From Arachnopeziza araneosa (lineage: Eukaryota > Ascomycota > Leotiomycetes > Helotiales > Arachnopezizaceae), in assembly GCA_003988855.1 (NCBI GenBank), contig QYAI01000002.1:210341-274340 (forward strand): 64,000 nucleotides of DNA, in the 5' to 3' direction. Numbering within the stretch: position 1 is the first letter of the stretch; the number at the start of each line of letters is the position of its first letter. Below the pieces are notes generated by a model that made no database searches, was not told the DNA's origin, and saw nothing but the letters and a program-made list of their open reading frames with translations. The position numbers were made by a program, and so were the translations under genes. Positions 11,801-23,758 of this stretch are shown here, one piece after another.

Positions 11801-13177
11801 TTTATCGGAGCAAAGGCCCAGGTTAGGAAGCAACTCATTGCTGCGATTCCCGATCTTCCGAACGATTCAATACTCAACCCCGGAATTCTCTCGTCATACA
11901 TTGCAGTCAAGATCTTTACGGCTCTTAGTAATATGTTTCGTGGTGCGCATGATATTCAATTTTGGCTCGGTGAATGTGCCAACAGGATTTCCATGAGCTT
12001 AACAGCAGAGCAGTTATCTCGATTGGAAGCTGAATGGTCCAAGGTCGTTTCCAAGAAGCCCGACAGTAAATTGACAGTAGGCAATGACAGGCCCAGCCCC
12101 AAGTTAGATGAGCTAGCTAAATTCCAATCCGGAGTTATTTGGACGAATCCATTGAATATGCCGGTAGTCCAACCTTATCGCAGATCTAAGACTACAATAG
12201 TACAGACAAACATGCAACGAGTCAATTTGAGTGAGCCACATCGAACAGACCCAATTAATAAGAGGAAACAACTTCAAGGCTTTCCACCCAATTTCATCCA
12301 TTCCTTGGATGCATCACATATGTTACTTTCTGCCACCAAATGCCATGAACTAGGGTTGAAATTTGCTGCGGTTCATGATTCTTTTTGGACACATGCAGCA
12401 GACATAGATACCATGAACGATGTATTACGAGATAGCTTCATTCGGATTCATAGCGAGGATATTGTGTCTCGCTTGGCTGCTGAATTTTCTACAAGACATA
12501 AGGGTAGCATGTTTTTGGCCAAGATCAAGGCCAAAACGCCTTTACAGAAGAAGATTGCAGCTTGGCGGGCTGCCAAAGTCCGAGAAAATAGGAAAATGGT
12601 AGATAACAATGTTGATTGGTTGAAGCACGACAAGAATCGACGGTTGAACGAACTTATTCTAGAACTTAAAAGGCAACGATTGTTAGCTTCCTCCGATCCA
12701 GCAGAGGTTGAGGAAGGCAAGAATATGGAGACACCTGGCAGTATTTTTGAAGCATGCGCTGGAGAAGAAGATTTTGCTGTTGAAGAAGACATTCTGAGCA
12801 TGGGCCTTGGATCTATTTCGGATGCTGAGAGTGTTGGTATTGATGACGGCCTCGAGACAAGCGAATCATCAAGCACCAAGTTAGGAGAGGAAACTGAATC
12901 GAACGAGTCTTCAAGCATCGAATCTGTTGAAGATGTTGCTGCGATGGATGACAATATGGAAGAAGGCGAGGCTCCAAGTACGTTCGAAAAAAAAATCTCA
13001 GGGAAAAAGAGTTCAAGCACGATATGTGATCACATCTGGCTTCCGTTGGTATTTCCGCCGGTACCAGACAAGGTATGACTTTTCCATGACCATTTGTTGT
13101 AAATAATTTGCCAACTAAATATTTAGGGAGAATTTGACGTGACGAGACTCAAGGAGAGCAAATACTTCTTCTCATAG
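8864..13177 (+). CDS. RPO41: Mitochondrial DNA-directed RNA polymerase
   Basis: Exons 8864-13072 and 13127-13177 give 1419 residues. The long exon alone ends in an intronic stop. The spliced 16-residue tail (GEFDVTRLKESKYFFS) is the conserved family C-terminus, so the small exon is real. The N-terminus is an Arg-rich targeting sequence followed by a ~300-residue extension typical of mitochondrial polymerases. The T7-like catalytic core follows: palm motif A DGTCNGLQHYAALG near residue 899, motif B RKTVKQTVMTNVYG near 965 and motif C HDSFWTHA near 1172. An acidic Ser/Glu-rich insert of roughly 110 residues precedes the last conserved block WLPLVFPPVP. It transcribes the mitochondrial genome and primes its replication. 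Confidence 0.97.
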
Positions 13178-13888
13178 GAGTGTTAGAATACGAGTACAAT
13201 CTGATGTATTGAATAGGGGAGTTTCGGTTTGGCTTATCAAGGCGCATGTGGGTGAAGTAGAAATTTAATGTCTGAGGTGCCAGACAGCATAGCGACGGTG
13301 TTTTGCATTTGCGGGCGTTGGGTCCGTCCAAGATAGGAACGGAACGCGAGGGTTTGTAGGATTATTTGCATGGGGTCGTGATTCGCCTCGACTACCAGCT
13401 CTTCGTATTACCCCACAACCCTTAGATCAGGCAAAAATGTGCTTCATATAAAAGCTTGTCCTCTTAGCTCTAAATATGAAATTATATCCTTTCTAGCCCG
13501 GTTGAACGCACCATGGCATGGGAGCGGAAAGGTTGGAGTTCGGCCGCCATCCCGAAGTGATAGAAGCAGTGAGGAATGTGATTTGATGAAGGGAGCGTAA
13601 ACCGCTACATGCCAGCCGTCCAGCTGGTTGCCTCCTTCACACCTTTACATATCACGGCGTTGCATTCCGTTCAGAGTTTTCAAGTTGGCTGTGATAGGAA
13701 GCGGAAGATGTCATTTGGGAGTCCCAAAGGAACTATAACGAAGGAAGTCTCAGTCCGTTTGGATGCTTCTTGCCTCCTTTAGCAATTTCGAACTCCACCC
13801 AGCTATTTTAAACTTGGATATCTCTCCTTTCCAAACCTCATTTTCCCATTTACCATCACTTGCATTGATGCTGCTATTGTTGCCCAAA
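13178..13888. other. Intergenic, downstream of RPO41
   Basis: This 711-bp stretch carries the RPO41 3' UTR and the upstream part of the next, damaged gene. I see no other feature. Confidence 0.5.
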
Positions 13889-14549
13889 ATGAAGAACTTA
13901 CAGACACTTCTTGTCCTGCTTGCAGCGCATGTCTCTACTCCCCTCTCTGCATACCTCCACTAATCACAAGTAGTCCTTATGCTATGGGCATCTGCCCAGC
14001 GGATCATGCCTGCTATACTCAAACTCTTACTACCCAAAATATTGGCAGTGGTATTTTTTCTTCCCCGCTTCGGATCAGCCCATGAGTTAACAGAGTGTAG
14101 ATTGTCCACCTCTAACAAGCTGCGGCCTCATTCATGCAGACTGCATCATAATAACCACCGCTACCATATCTGAGCCACCGGTCGATAAATGTTGCAAGAC
14201 AACACCCACCTCTCTTGTGCCGGGTCCTTGCCCAACCTGCCAGGTCGGCTGTTATGAGAGTACCAGGACAGTATTCACAACAGTACCTACCCCAACTCTG
14301 TACAAGGATTCCGTCAGAACACCATCATCATCGTGTACAACAACTCTGTTGAAGGACGGTTCCTTTTTGATCGGCCCGACGGCGACCATCTATACCTCGA
14401 CAGTCATCGAGACATCTGTTGTGAAATGTGCGCCGTGGTGTGAGTTGGTGACAAAGAATGTCGGTGGAATTGGGCCTGTCGCTCTCTTCACGACTACCGT
14501 CACTGCAACTGTACCAGAAACCACTACAACGTATACGTGCAAACTCTAA
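13889..14549 (+). pseudogene. Small secreted Cys/Thr-rich protein, apparently frameshifted
   Basis: An ATG at 13889 opens a good signal peptide (KNLQTLLVLLAAHV, then PLSA) but the frame stops at 13963. In another frame, from about 13940, the sequence continues as ITSSPYAMGICPADHACYTQ. A plausible intron (GTATTT donor near 14052, acceptor before 14101) links this to DCPPLTSCG and to the Cys- and Thr-rich stretch ending at 14549 (CPTCQVGCYES, CAPWCELV, TTTTYTCKL). No intron with consensus sites joins the signal peptide to the second frame, so a one-base change is the simplest explanation: a pseudogene or a sequence error. The intact form would be a wall or secreted protein of unknown function. 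Confidence 0.45.
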
Positions 14550-15269
14550 TGGACTTGTTTTGTGATTGGAGCATGCGGCATTACCGGGTGCTGTGTTTGT
14601 AGAGCGAATCGGAGTACTCTGATGCTTGCAATTCTTAAAAACACTGCTTTCAGGGCTGGAAACGGCATCGAAAATGTACTTGAAACAGATTCTTAAAACC
14701 TTTATGTCCATCCTCAATGATCGAATAAGAATTCGAGTGCTGTCTCAGTCGCTAATTCCCTGTGTTGTCTACTGGTTCTCGTGAGACCATCCCGAGACCA
14801 TCTACTTCCACTAGGTGTCATAAGTTATTAGAGTTCAGACTCGCAATGGTTTTCGCCTCCAATAAATGATCTAAAAACCATAAAAGAAATGTAAACTATC
14901 ACATGAGCGCGACTTTGAATGTATTCTGCAACTGATCAATCTACGACCTTTTTTAGTGGATAACACATTTACGTTTGCAGTTTGTTCATTACTTGAGCAA
15001 TCCTACGAAACCTCACCCTGGTCATTAGATAAACAAGGTTTAAGAGGTCAATCACCTCATCACATCAGAAGTCATCCTTAAAAACCAATCAGTTCATCTT
15101 GATACAATAGATTTCATTCAAGTCGCCTCTATCAGTATAATAAATAGCCAACTCCAAAAGAAGCTCCAATATCAAAGGGTATGAACTCAAAATCCCGACG
15201 GCAACATAGAATTCTCATAGATAAACCAGCTTTCATATACATACGTCAAATAATATCACTGTGAACTCT
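14550..15269. other. Intergenic, A+T-rich
   Basis: This 720-bp stretch lies between the damaged secreted-protein gene and the 3' end of the MATE gene. No gene is supported. It presumably includes the 3' UTR of the MATE transporter. Confidence 0.5.
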
Positions 15270-17339
15270 TTACCCCAAATTATTTCTGTCCTGGGCTGCC
15301 TCCACAGCTTCATCCCAATCAATCCTGGAAATGAAGAATCCTTCGGCAGCGGCCACGAGCCCCAAAGCAAGCGCAACACCACTCCATAGACCCTCTAGCT
15401 CCCAGCCCAACCCAAACCCAGTTCCAAAGGAAATGGGCATAGCTATAACATAGTAACAGAACAAGTTCACCCAGCCACCTATTTCTTGGCGTCCCAGTCC
15501 TCGGAGCAAACCATTACAGTTTGCTGCTAGAGCATCGAAGAGCTGGAAGGCGGCGCAGAGAGGCAAGACTTGTGCGACGAGATCGATGACGCCTTGGTCG
15601 TTCGTGAAGAGTTGGGGGATGTAATTGCGCAGTGAGGAGAGGAGGATGACGTTGAAGATTCCGACCATTGAGGCACCGACGATAGCTACCTTTGCACTCG
15701 TCTTCGCTGCATCTGATAGAGTAGCTCCGATCAGGTTGGCTACACGAGTTGAGGCTGCGATTGAGATCGGGAATGGAATTTGGAAGGTGAGCGCTGTGAT
15801 GGTGCTCAAAATACTCTGAGCTGCAAGATGGGTGACGGAGAAATAACTTGAAGCCAGAGTGAGAATTTCGAATGCTAGAAATTCTGCTTCCACCATCAAG
15901 AGACCTGGAAGAGCGAGCTTAATCATCGGACCCCAGTTTCGGAAGGCACGCTTCGTGAAGCCATTCCAACATTGTCGCCCGTCGATGAACCTGACATACA
16001 AGAACAGTAAAAGTGGGAGGAGGTTGTCAGTGACAGCAACAGCAATAGGAGCTCCAATGAATCCCCACTTAAACTGCCAAACGAACAGCCAATTCATAAA
16101 AGCATTGAGCGGCGCGGCTATGAGCAAAACATACGTTGTAGCGGAGAATAAACCTTGCGCTTGTACGAAACGCTTTCCGCTTTCGAATGCAGCATAGCCG
16201 GGAGCTCCAAAGAGCAGAACGCGGAGATAAAGGCCGGCAAACTGAGCAGATTCTTTCTCTGGTACAATTTTCTCTAGAATTTTCTCGGCCTGTGATAAGA
16301 GTTAGTCTTAAGATATTAGAAGGCATGAACATGGAAATCCTCGTGGTTTTCAGAACAAAATAGTCAATCACGTCGAATTCGAGCAAAAATCAAGCCCACT
16401 CACCGATAGCCAAACTATACCAATTGGAATAGTTAATACCCATAAGAAATACACCATTCTCTGTAACTGCAATCCAACGAGATGCTTCTTCCCGCTTCCA
16501 TAGGCTTGTGCGCACAGTGTATCCAAACTGGTTGCCAGACCCTGATATATCGCATATCCACTAATATTTGCTGTCATAGATGCCAAACTGACGGCTCCAA
16601 GCTCCACTTTTCCTAAATGGCCCACAGTGAATATGCTCGCCACCGTAAGAGAATATTGTAACACAAAGGTGACGACCAAAGGACTCGAATATCTCCACAG
16701 AGTTTTGGATTCTCTTTGCCAAGTTGTTTTGATTTTCCCAGAGGCGACAGCAGCTTCCCATTGAGCGTTCAGACGCTCATGATGTGCTCTCGTAGTCTCC
16801 GGAGGTAATAGAGCAGACGTCTCAGAAGGTTCAGCCGAGGAAGTTGGTTGCTCCTCATCTGGTGCTCTTTTGGGTCTCCTCGGGCTAAATAACTTCTTGT
16901 ATAGCTCGACAATAGGGTTCATTTTCGGCGGATCTGGACGCTTGGGCGGCACAAGATAGTTATCTCTAAGCAAACTCCTCTCTTCGTTTCGTACCTGCTT
17001 CTTTTCTTTCTTGGTCAAGTATGGGGCGTCTGCTCCACCTGGAGTGATAGCAGGTCTTGTGCCACCAAAAGCTACCCAGCTTGGCCTTCGATATGAATTG
17101 GCCATTGAGTGCTGTAGTGTATCTGGACGGACGGTAGAGCTATCTGACTCATCGTCAGAAGAGCTGGTGCCATCCGTTTCTGGGGCCTCGTATTCATCGT
17201 CGTCACACTCGGCCAGGTCGCGAGCAATTGATTCTTGCGCGATTGGAGATGCAGACAAGTAAGAAGTACTGAACGGAGACGCAGCGACTGAGCCTTGCCT
17301 CCCCGTTCGAGGTTTGATCGGTCGCGAAGGAGTAGACAT
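15270..17339 (-). CDS. MATE-family efflux transporter
   Basis: Exons 17339-16404 and 16289-15270 give 651 residues. The intron has a GTGAGT donor and a GACTAAC branch site. The ATG before STPSRPIKP was chosen because upstream in-frame residues are a Ser run with no family support. Residues 1-210 are hydrophilic with acidic and Ser-rich patches and an ETSALLPPE sorting-like motif. A MATE core of about 12 helices follows, with characteristic segments VLQYSLTVASIFTVGHLG, LDTLCAQAYGSG and, in the second half, ANCNGLLRGLGRQEIGG. These proteins exchange protons or sodium for organic cations and metabolites at the vacuole or plasma membrane. Substrate unknown. It is divergent from the DUF202 gene. 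Confidence 0.9.
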
Positions 17340-17735
17340 TACGGAGCTGGAGCTGGAGCTATAGAAATAGAAGGCCGGGACGCAGGTTCTTGTCAAGAGC
17401 CTGGTAGCACTTCGCTCATGAAGATAGACTAGACTAAGAAGCAACAATGTACTTCACAGAACAGAAAGAATTCCTCCCGAGACTTCCAGGAGGAATATAT
17501 ACACACATATGGAAGAAAGGAAAGAGTGGGAGCTGAAAAGTCCTGCCCTTGACTACCTACCCCACCGTGATCCCGCCTCTAACCTTGTCCGCGATAGGAA
17601 GTTGTACGCGGGTGAAAATTCCGCCCTTTCAATTGACATCATATTAGATGTTGGATAAGGTTCGTGGATAAAGATATTGTGTCGAAGAAATTCTTTTGAC
17701 GGAGCCATTGGTTTCAGCAACGCTGGTTTCTCAAG
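17340..17735. promoter_or_regulatory. Bidirectional promoter between MATE and DUF202 genes
   Basis: These 396 bp lie between two divergent start codons. No specific regulatory site was recognised. Confidence 0.5.
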
Positions 17736-18376
17736 ATGCCCCTTGTCAGCGACGAGGAAGAAATCGAGAACACTTACAGTCCCTTCGGTATCCCACTCCA
17801 TCCACGACCTGTGGACGTCCAAGAGTACGTCTTCCTCTTGCTTGAAAATCTAGCGATTAGCTAACAAAAGAAGACATCACGACGGACTCGTCTTTTGCTT
17901 GCCTCCCTTCTTCGGGCCGCTCCTCTTCGACAATTCCGATAGCGATGCCAGAGACCATTGTGCAAATGAACGGACCTTCCTATCCTACCTCCGCCTCTCA
18001 ATATACATGGCCATTGTTGCGACAGCCATTGTTGTTTCTTTCCACTTGAAGAATCAGCCCACAGCTCTCGAACGTCGCATATCGCGACCACTGGGTATAG
18101 TGTTCTGGCTCTTGTCTTTGGCGTGCTTAGGGCTCGGTTTTGGGAATTATATTAAGACCATCAACAAGTATTCTCGGCGGGCAGCGATTGTGCAGACGGG
18201 TTGGAAGACACAAAGTGTGAGTAGAGCCTGTTGAGACTGAGAAGGGATATCATCAAATCGAATATGAAACCGAAGAAACCTTGATGCTAATGATTCGCTA
18301 GATTTTAACTGTCGTTGCTTTTTGCATCGTTGGAGTATGCTTGCTATTTCTCGCAACGAATACGAAAAAATCCTAG
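17736..18376 (+). CDS. DUF202 (VTC/YidH-like) small membrane protein
   Basis: Exons 17736-17824, 17874-18216 and 18302-18376 give 168 residues. The second acceptor was placed after AAGAAG because only that frame gives the DUF202 signature ARDHCANERTFLSYLRLS. Three hydrophobic segments follow: IYMAIVATAIVVSF, IVFWLLSLACLGLGFGNYI and, in the last exon, ILTVVAFCIVGVCLLFL. The family includes the membrane part of the yeast VTC polyphosphate polymerase complex and bacterial YidH. This protein has no SPX or catalytic domain, so it is a stand-alone membrane module, probably in the vacuole or ER. Function unknown. Confidence 0.88.
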
Positions 18377-19663
18377 GAAGACTTGATTTCCATGAGAAGC
18401 GACCAGAGTATGGTGGCATTTTTGATATTTCCACAGCCAGGAGTTACGGACTTTGAGATTGGGAAGCATTAAGGTGGATTTGAATTGATATTCGATCACG
18501 ATACCCCACTGGTAAGATCTTCGGTGGGATTTTGATATATGTTCTTGCACATACATACATACTTACATAGTACTAATGGAGGTGGCCCGTGACATGGAGC
18601 CTCATCCTATTCCTAGAACACGCAACTTACTTATGGGTCAAATTGTCTTGCCTCACCTTTTTGAACTGTAACTCACGAACCTATTCTTGACACCCACATC
18701 AAAACAACCCCGTTGATGTGGAAGCTTCTCTGTCGAGAAAAGCTTCTTCAAAAAGAGAGCTATTTCGTTCCCTACTGTATTGTACCTCTTTATATAACCG
18801 ACAGGGTGTTGCAAGGTTTGTGAATAACTTCGGCTGCTCCTATTATATCGATGAATGAAGGCCAATCCAATGATTGAGCAAAAGTCTCAAGCTCTTTCCA
18901 GGGCTTATGATGAGACTAGGGTTTAGAAAGATTCGGTAAATTGAGGATGTAAGACGAAGCAGTGGACCATATCACCAAAGGTAATTTAGCTCCGGTTAGT
19001 TAAGTTCAAGTTGTATTTATAATCGAGATCATGTATTATTTGAGAAAAATAGAGGTATGGAGGTCACAAGGATAATGTTTGGGCAAAACGCCAGGGTTGA
19101 GCGCGTGGGGTAAAGAAATACAAATCGAAGACCTTGTAAAGGTAAGAGTTAGAAATTTGATCAAATTCTTCGCCTGAATAGAGATCAAGATATCTCAATG
19201 TTACCTTTCAAATAGTGTAAGAACTCAAGCTCTCTACTTTCGCCGCAATAACATCAAGCAAGGATTACCTTCGACATAGCTTCGCAAATTGGTCAACGCC
19301 TTAAATTCTTAAGAATATTATCTATTATTACCAACGCCTCGTCTAAGTCCAGAAGTCACTCAAACCATTAACATAATTCATGAAATGCTGATACAAAAGT
19401 GGCAGACCTCATAACCTAGCAAGTTAAAAGATTTCTTCATAGCCTTGAACGTAGCTGGACGAGGAGATATAAGATTGGCGAATGAATTCTTCTCTCTACT
19501 CCCAGGCGCGCATCTTTAGTCGCCCATCGTTCATTAACAACCCATAATACACAACTCAAGCCAAGTGAGTCCTAGATTCAAGAGTGATGTGCGCTTCCGG
19601 TCGTTGATGAGCTATTTTATAAGTTAATGAGCATCAACGTTCTACTAGAGCCCACAACAGAGT
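18377..19663. other. Intergenic, A+T-rich, between convergent genes
   Basis: A 1287-bp gap between two tail-to-tail genes, longer than the two 3' UTRs need. I found no supported coding frame, repeat or RNA gene. Confidence 0.5.
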
Positions 19664-20933
19664 TCAAATAGCAAAACCGTCATGTCCAGGGGGGTCACAG
19701 AATCTCCAGAGGCCCGCTTTCTCCGCTGCGAGACGTACAGAAGAGATCGCTTCTTTCGATACATGTCGATTTATCTCTTCATATCTTACCGTCTCTGCAG
19801 GATTAAGCTCTCCCCTAGGCTCAACTGGTATCAATGCAGACCTGCGAGGCCGCTTTGGTTTCCCTACATGTGCATCTGGATGGTATTGCTCCATAATGTT
19901 TACGAAAACATCTCTGGAAACATGACCGGCCATCCATTTCATAATCTCTTGACCCTCAGACTCGTACGAGGGCATGACGAGATGTCTTACGAGCAGACCT
20001 TTCTTGGCAATCCCATCTGGAGTAAAACATAGATCCCCGACTTGTGAATGCATGGCCTTGATGCTTTCCATGGCGGTCTCACGGTAATTCTCCGCTTTCA
20101 ATAATCGCTTGGAAGTACTCTCATTCCACACCTTGAAATCCGGGAGATATATATCCACCAAGCCATCCAATAGTTCTATCGAAGCTAGGGAATCGAAAGC
20201 AGATGTGTTGTAAATAATAGGAACTTTCAATCCCATTTCCCAAGCGTGTAAGATTGAAAGTACAACTTGTGGTACAACGTGTTCGGGTGTGATGAGATTG
20301 ATATTGTGTACATTGCCAACTTCTTGAAGTTTGATGTACCAATCTCCAAGCTCTTCGGGAGTCAGGTCGAAGCCATTTCTTTGATGAGCAATATCATGAT
20401 TTTGGCAGAATACACAGCGTAGATTGCATCCACTAAAAAAGACCGCGCCGGATCCATGATGTCCTTGTATGCAAGGTTCTGCGAGGAAACATAAGCAGAG
20501 CTTTTGCAGACAGAAGATTCAGCAGAGAAGAATGCCTATCATGTAAGCCGCTCTACTTACCCTCACCAAAATGTGGTGCAATGACATTTACCTTTACCTT
20601 TTCTCCTATCAAGCAAGTTCCAGTTCTCTCATACCTATTGACACCGCACAGTCGAGGGCAGAGGTTACAGTTGCGGAGATGTGCATAGGCGGCAGACCTT
20701 TTTCTTGACGCCTCAACAGAAGACAGCAGTTGATATCTTGGGATATAATCATCGAGTAAAAATGGAGGGGCAAGATGTAGCTGTCGACGATTTAGGGGAG
20801 TTGTAATAGCCTGGCGAGGCAAGAAACCTCGGCTTGTAACAAAGCTCGGCCTTGGCCAATTCATGATCTTGAGGAAGTCCCTGCTGTGAGGTGAAGTCGA
20901 GATAGACTGGGAATATTGGAAGTTGAAGAGCAC
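19664..20933 (-). CDS. Radical-SAM protein of the PflX / pyruvate formate-lyase activating-like group
   Basis: Exons 20933-20561 and 20478-19664 give 395 residues. Near residues 70-80 lies a Cys set CNLCPRLCGVNR. Shortly after the splice junction is the radical-SAM motif CNLRCVFCQN (CxxxCxxC), which binds the 4Fe-4S cluster and S-adenosylmethionine. Downstream segments NLITPEHVVPQVV, VDIYLPDFKVW and LVRHLVMPSYESEGQ match bacterial PflX. The residues after Met24 are Arg-rich with few acids, so import into mitochondria is possible; translation may start there (20864) rather than at 20933. The target is not established for this eukaryotic group. Head-to-head with MLH1. Confidence 0.88.
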
Positions 20934-21237
20934 GCACAGTGAAGCTGAATTGTCGCTTAGTCATAATCGAGGGGAATTGAAATCACATGGCAGCGTGCAT
21001 TTTTCGCGATCTGCCGACATCTCTCTTTACGAGGCATGGTTAATCATATATTATGCCCCCATGTTACGTCTATATCTTGTCTAAAAGCTTGAAAGTATAT
21101 TCTCGGTTAAGAAACAACGTTTGAACTATGTCCTCGCACTTTGGGTTTATATCCATCTAAGACCTACCAGCGGGAGCGTCTCACTCTCGCCCATCATCTC
21201 TCACATTCCTGCACGCTCTGTTACACAGCATCCAGAA
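20934..21237. promoter_or_regulatory. Bidirectional promoter between radical-SAM gene and MLH1
   Basis: These 304 bp separate two divergent starts. The open frames running into it on both strands lack family features. No named site was identified. Confidence 0.5.
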
Positions 21238-23461
21238 ATGGCCGACCTGATGGATCTGGATACGGAGCCGCCTCGAGGGACAAAAAGAAAAGCTGATGAT
21301 GCTGTTCCGATTGTTACCGCGCCAAGGAGGATCAAGGCTCTTGATCTGGATGTTGTCAATAAGATCGCGGCGGGGGAAATTATTGTGGCACCTGTCCATG
21401 CTCTGAAGGAACTCGTCGAAAACGCAGTCGATGCCGGTTCGACATCGCTGGAAGTGCTTGTCAAAGACGGGGGCTTAAAGCTTCTCCAAATCACCGACAA
21501 TGGACACGGAATTAATGTAAGTGATTTCGGGTTTTCCGCACGCACCACTGACAGCACTCTAGAAAGAAGACCTTCCGATTCTTTGCGAGCGTTTTACAAC
21601 ATCGAAGCTCAAAGCATTTGAAGACTTGACATCTATTGGGACTTACGGTTTTCGTGGCGAAGCTTTAGCTAGCATCAGCCACATTGCCCATCTCACTGTC
21701 ACTACCCGAACTAAGGACTCAAATTGTGCCTTTAGAGCTCATTATGATAGCGGACGCTTAGCACCTTCCAAGCCAGGTCAGAGCACCGATCCGAAGCCAA
21801 TTGCAGGTCGGCCAGGGACTCAAATCACGGTTGAGGACTTGTTTTACAATGTCCCTACTCGCCGTCGTGCATTCAGATCAGCATCGGAGGAATACAATAA
21901 AATCTTAGATATAGTAGGCAGATACGCTATCCACTGTGATGGTGTTGCTTTCAGCTGTAAGAAACACGGAGAAGCCAGTACCACAGTCTCAACTCAAGCA
22001 AATTCTTCGACCGTTGATCGCATTCGTCAGATTCATGGCAGTTCTGTGGCTAACGAACTCGTAGAATTCACTTCCTCGGAAGTGAAGTATGGCTATCGTG
22101 CTCAAGGCTGGACTACCAATGCCAATTATCATGTCAAAAAGACAACCCTACTTCTTTTCATCAATCATCGATCGGTTGATTCAACAAATATCCGGAAAGC
22201 TATTGAACAGACTTATTCGACATTCCTACCTAAAGGCGGCCATCCGTTTACCTACCTGAGCATCGAAATTGATCCTCAACGTGTTGATGTTAATGTCCAT
22301 CCTACTAAACGAGAAGTTAACTTTCTTAATGAAGATGAGATAATTGAGAATATATGCGTCGATATTAAGACAAAACTCGCAAATGTAGACACAAGTCGAA
22401 CGTTCATGATACAAACCCTTATTCCTGGAGCCCGAGTTCCACTGATTTCTTTAACTTCTGAAAATTCAGAAGCTTCTAAGTCTAGTACTGGACCTCTCAC
22501 ATCCAAAACCAAACCTTACGAAAACAACCTAGTTCGGACCGATTCCAAACTTCGCAAGATTACTTCCATGCTCCCGTCTACTGTAAGGAGAGGCAGCGCA
22601 GAAACTCTAGGACCCAGCGACCCATCACCAGACGGTGTGGAATTCGAGACTTCAGACCGTGAACCGGTCATATGCCGCCTAGTAACCATAAAGGAACTTC
22701 GTGCCGAAGTTCGTGATGCGATACACAACGAGTTAACAGAGCTTTTTGCAAGTCACACTTTCGTTGGAATGGTAGATGAGCGGCGCCGTCTTGCAGCCAT
22801 ACAGGGTGGTGTCAAATTGTATCTGGTAGATTATGGCATGGTTTGCAACGAGTACTTCTATCAAGTTGGCCTAACAAACTTCGGAAATTTCGGCGCAATT
22901 CAGTTTGACCCACCTTTAAATATCAAAGAACTACTCGCTCTAGCTGCGGAGCACGAAAAGTCATCAACTTCCTCTGCTAGCGAAGAAGAAGATTTTGATA
23001 TTGAAGAAGTCGTTGAGCTCGTTTCTGCTCAACTTATCGAAAGGCGAGAGATGTTGCTAGAATATTTTACAATAGAAATATCCGAGGAGGGAGAATTGAT
23101 CAGCATCCCGCTCCTTCTCAAAGGGTACATGCCAAGCTTAGCCAAACTTCCTCGTTTTCTTCTCAGATTGGGGCCGTATGTGAATTGGACATCTGAAAAA
23201 GAGTGCTTTTCAACCTTTTTGCGAGAGCTAGCATCATACTACGTTCCCGAGCAACTTCCACCAGCTCCTGCGCCAGGAGATGTAGAAGACGGACTGGATG
23301 AAGAGATCAAGTCAAGAAGAGCACAAGTTGCGAAGGCAGTGGAAGATGTTTTGTTTCCGGCGTTTAGAGCAAGGTTGGTTGCTACCAAAACGTTGATGAA
23401 AGGAGGAATTGTTGAAATCGCGAATCTCAAAGGGTTGTATAGGGTTTTTGAGCGGTGTTAA
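21238..23461 (+). CDS. MLH1: DNA mismatch repair protein Mlh1 (MutL homologue)
   Basis: Exons 21238-21516 and 21563-23461 give 725 residues. The start is the ATG before ADLMDLDTEPP. The N-terminal GHKL ATPase has all motifs: KELVENAVDAGS with the catalytic Glu, DNGHGI, the lid sequence GFRGEALASISH and GTQITVEDLFYNVPTRRR. The transducer domain contains KRDVDVNVHPTKRE-like residues (VDVNVHPTKREVNF). After a variable linker comes the C-terminal dimerisation domain, ending in YRVFERC, the invariant FERC terminus that completes the Pms1 endonuclease site in the heterodimer. It acts in the nucleus in postreplicative mismatch repair and meiotic crossover. It converges on RPN1, with 297 bp between stops. 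Confidence 0.97.
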
Positions 23462-23758
23462 ATGATGATAAGTTGAGACATATAGCCTTGAATTATTGGT
23501 TGTTTTAAAAGGAATGGGCAGGGTGTTACTGCATTATTTGGTGGCTTTTACCATATTCTTGGAGGGGTTAAGAGTTAGCATCACAAGAGAGGAAGGGTAT
23601 TTTCTTGAATCTAGTCTCATGCTTTTCTGAGTAGCTATAATATGAAGAACATCATTGAAAGCCTGATATCATCTATTGATTATAGATGATTTCCGCTCAA
23701 AGAGCCTGGGTTACTCCTATTATACAGTTTATGTCATTCATTTGTATTTTATGCTCCT

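Noticed and set aside
12448..13020. 190-residue minus-strand open frame inside RPO41
   Set aside because: It is antisense to the Ser/Glu-rich end of RPO41, gives a Ser-rich sequence with no family, and the sense frame is clearly the gene.
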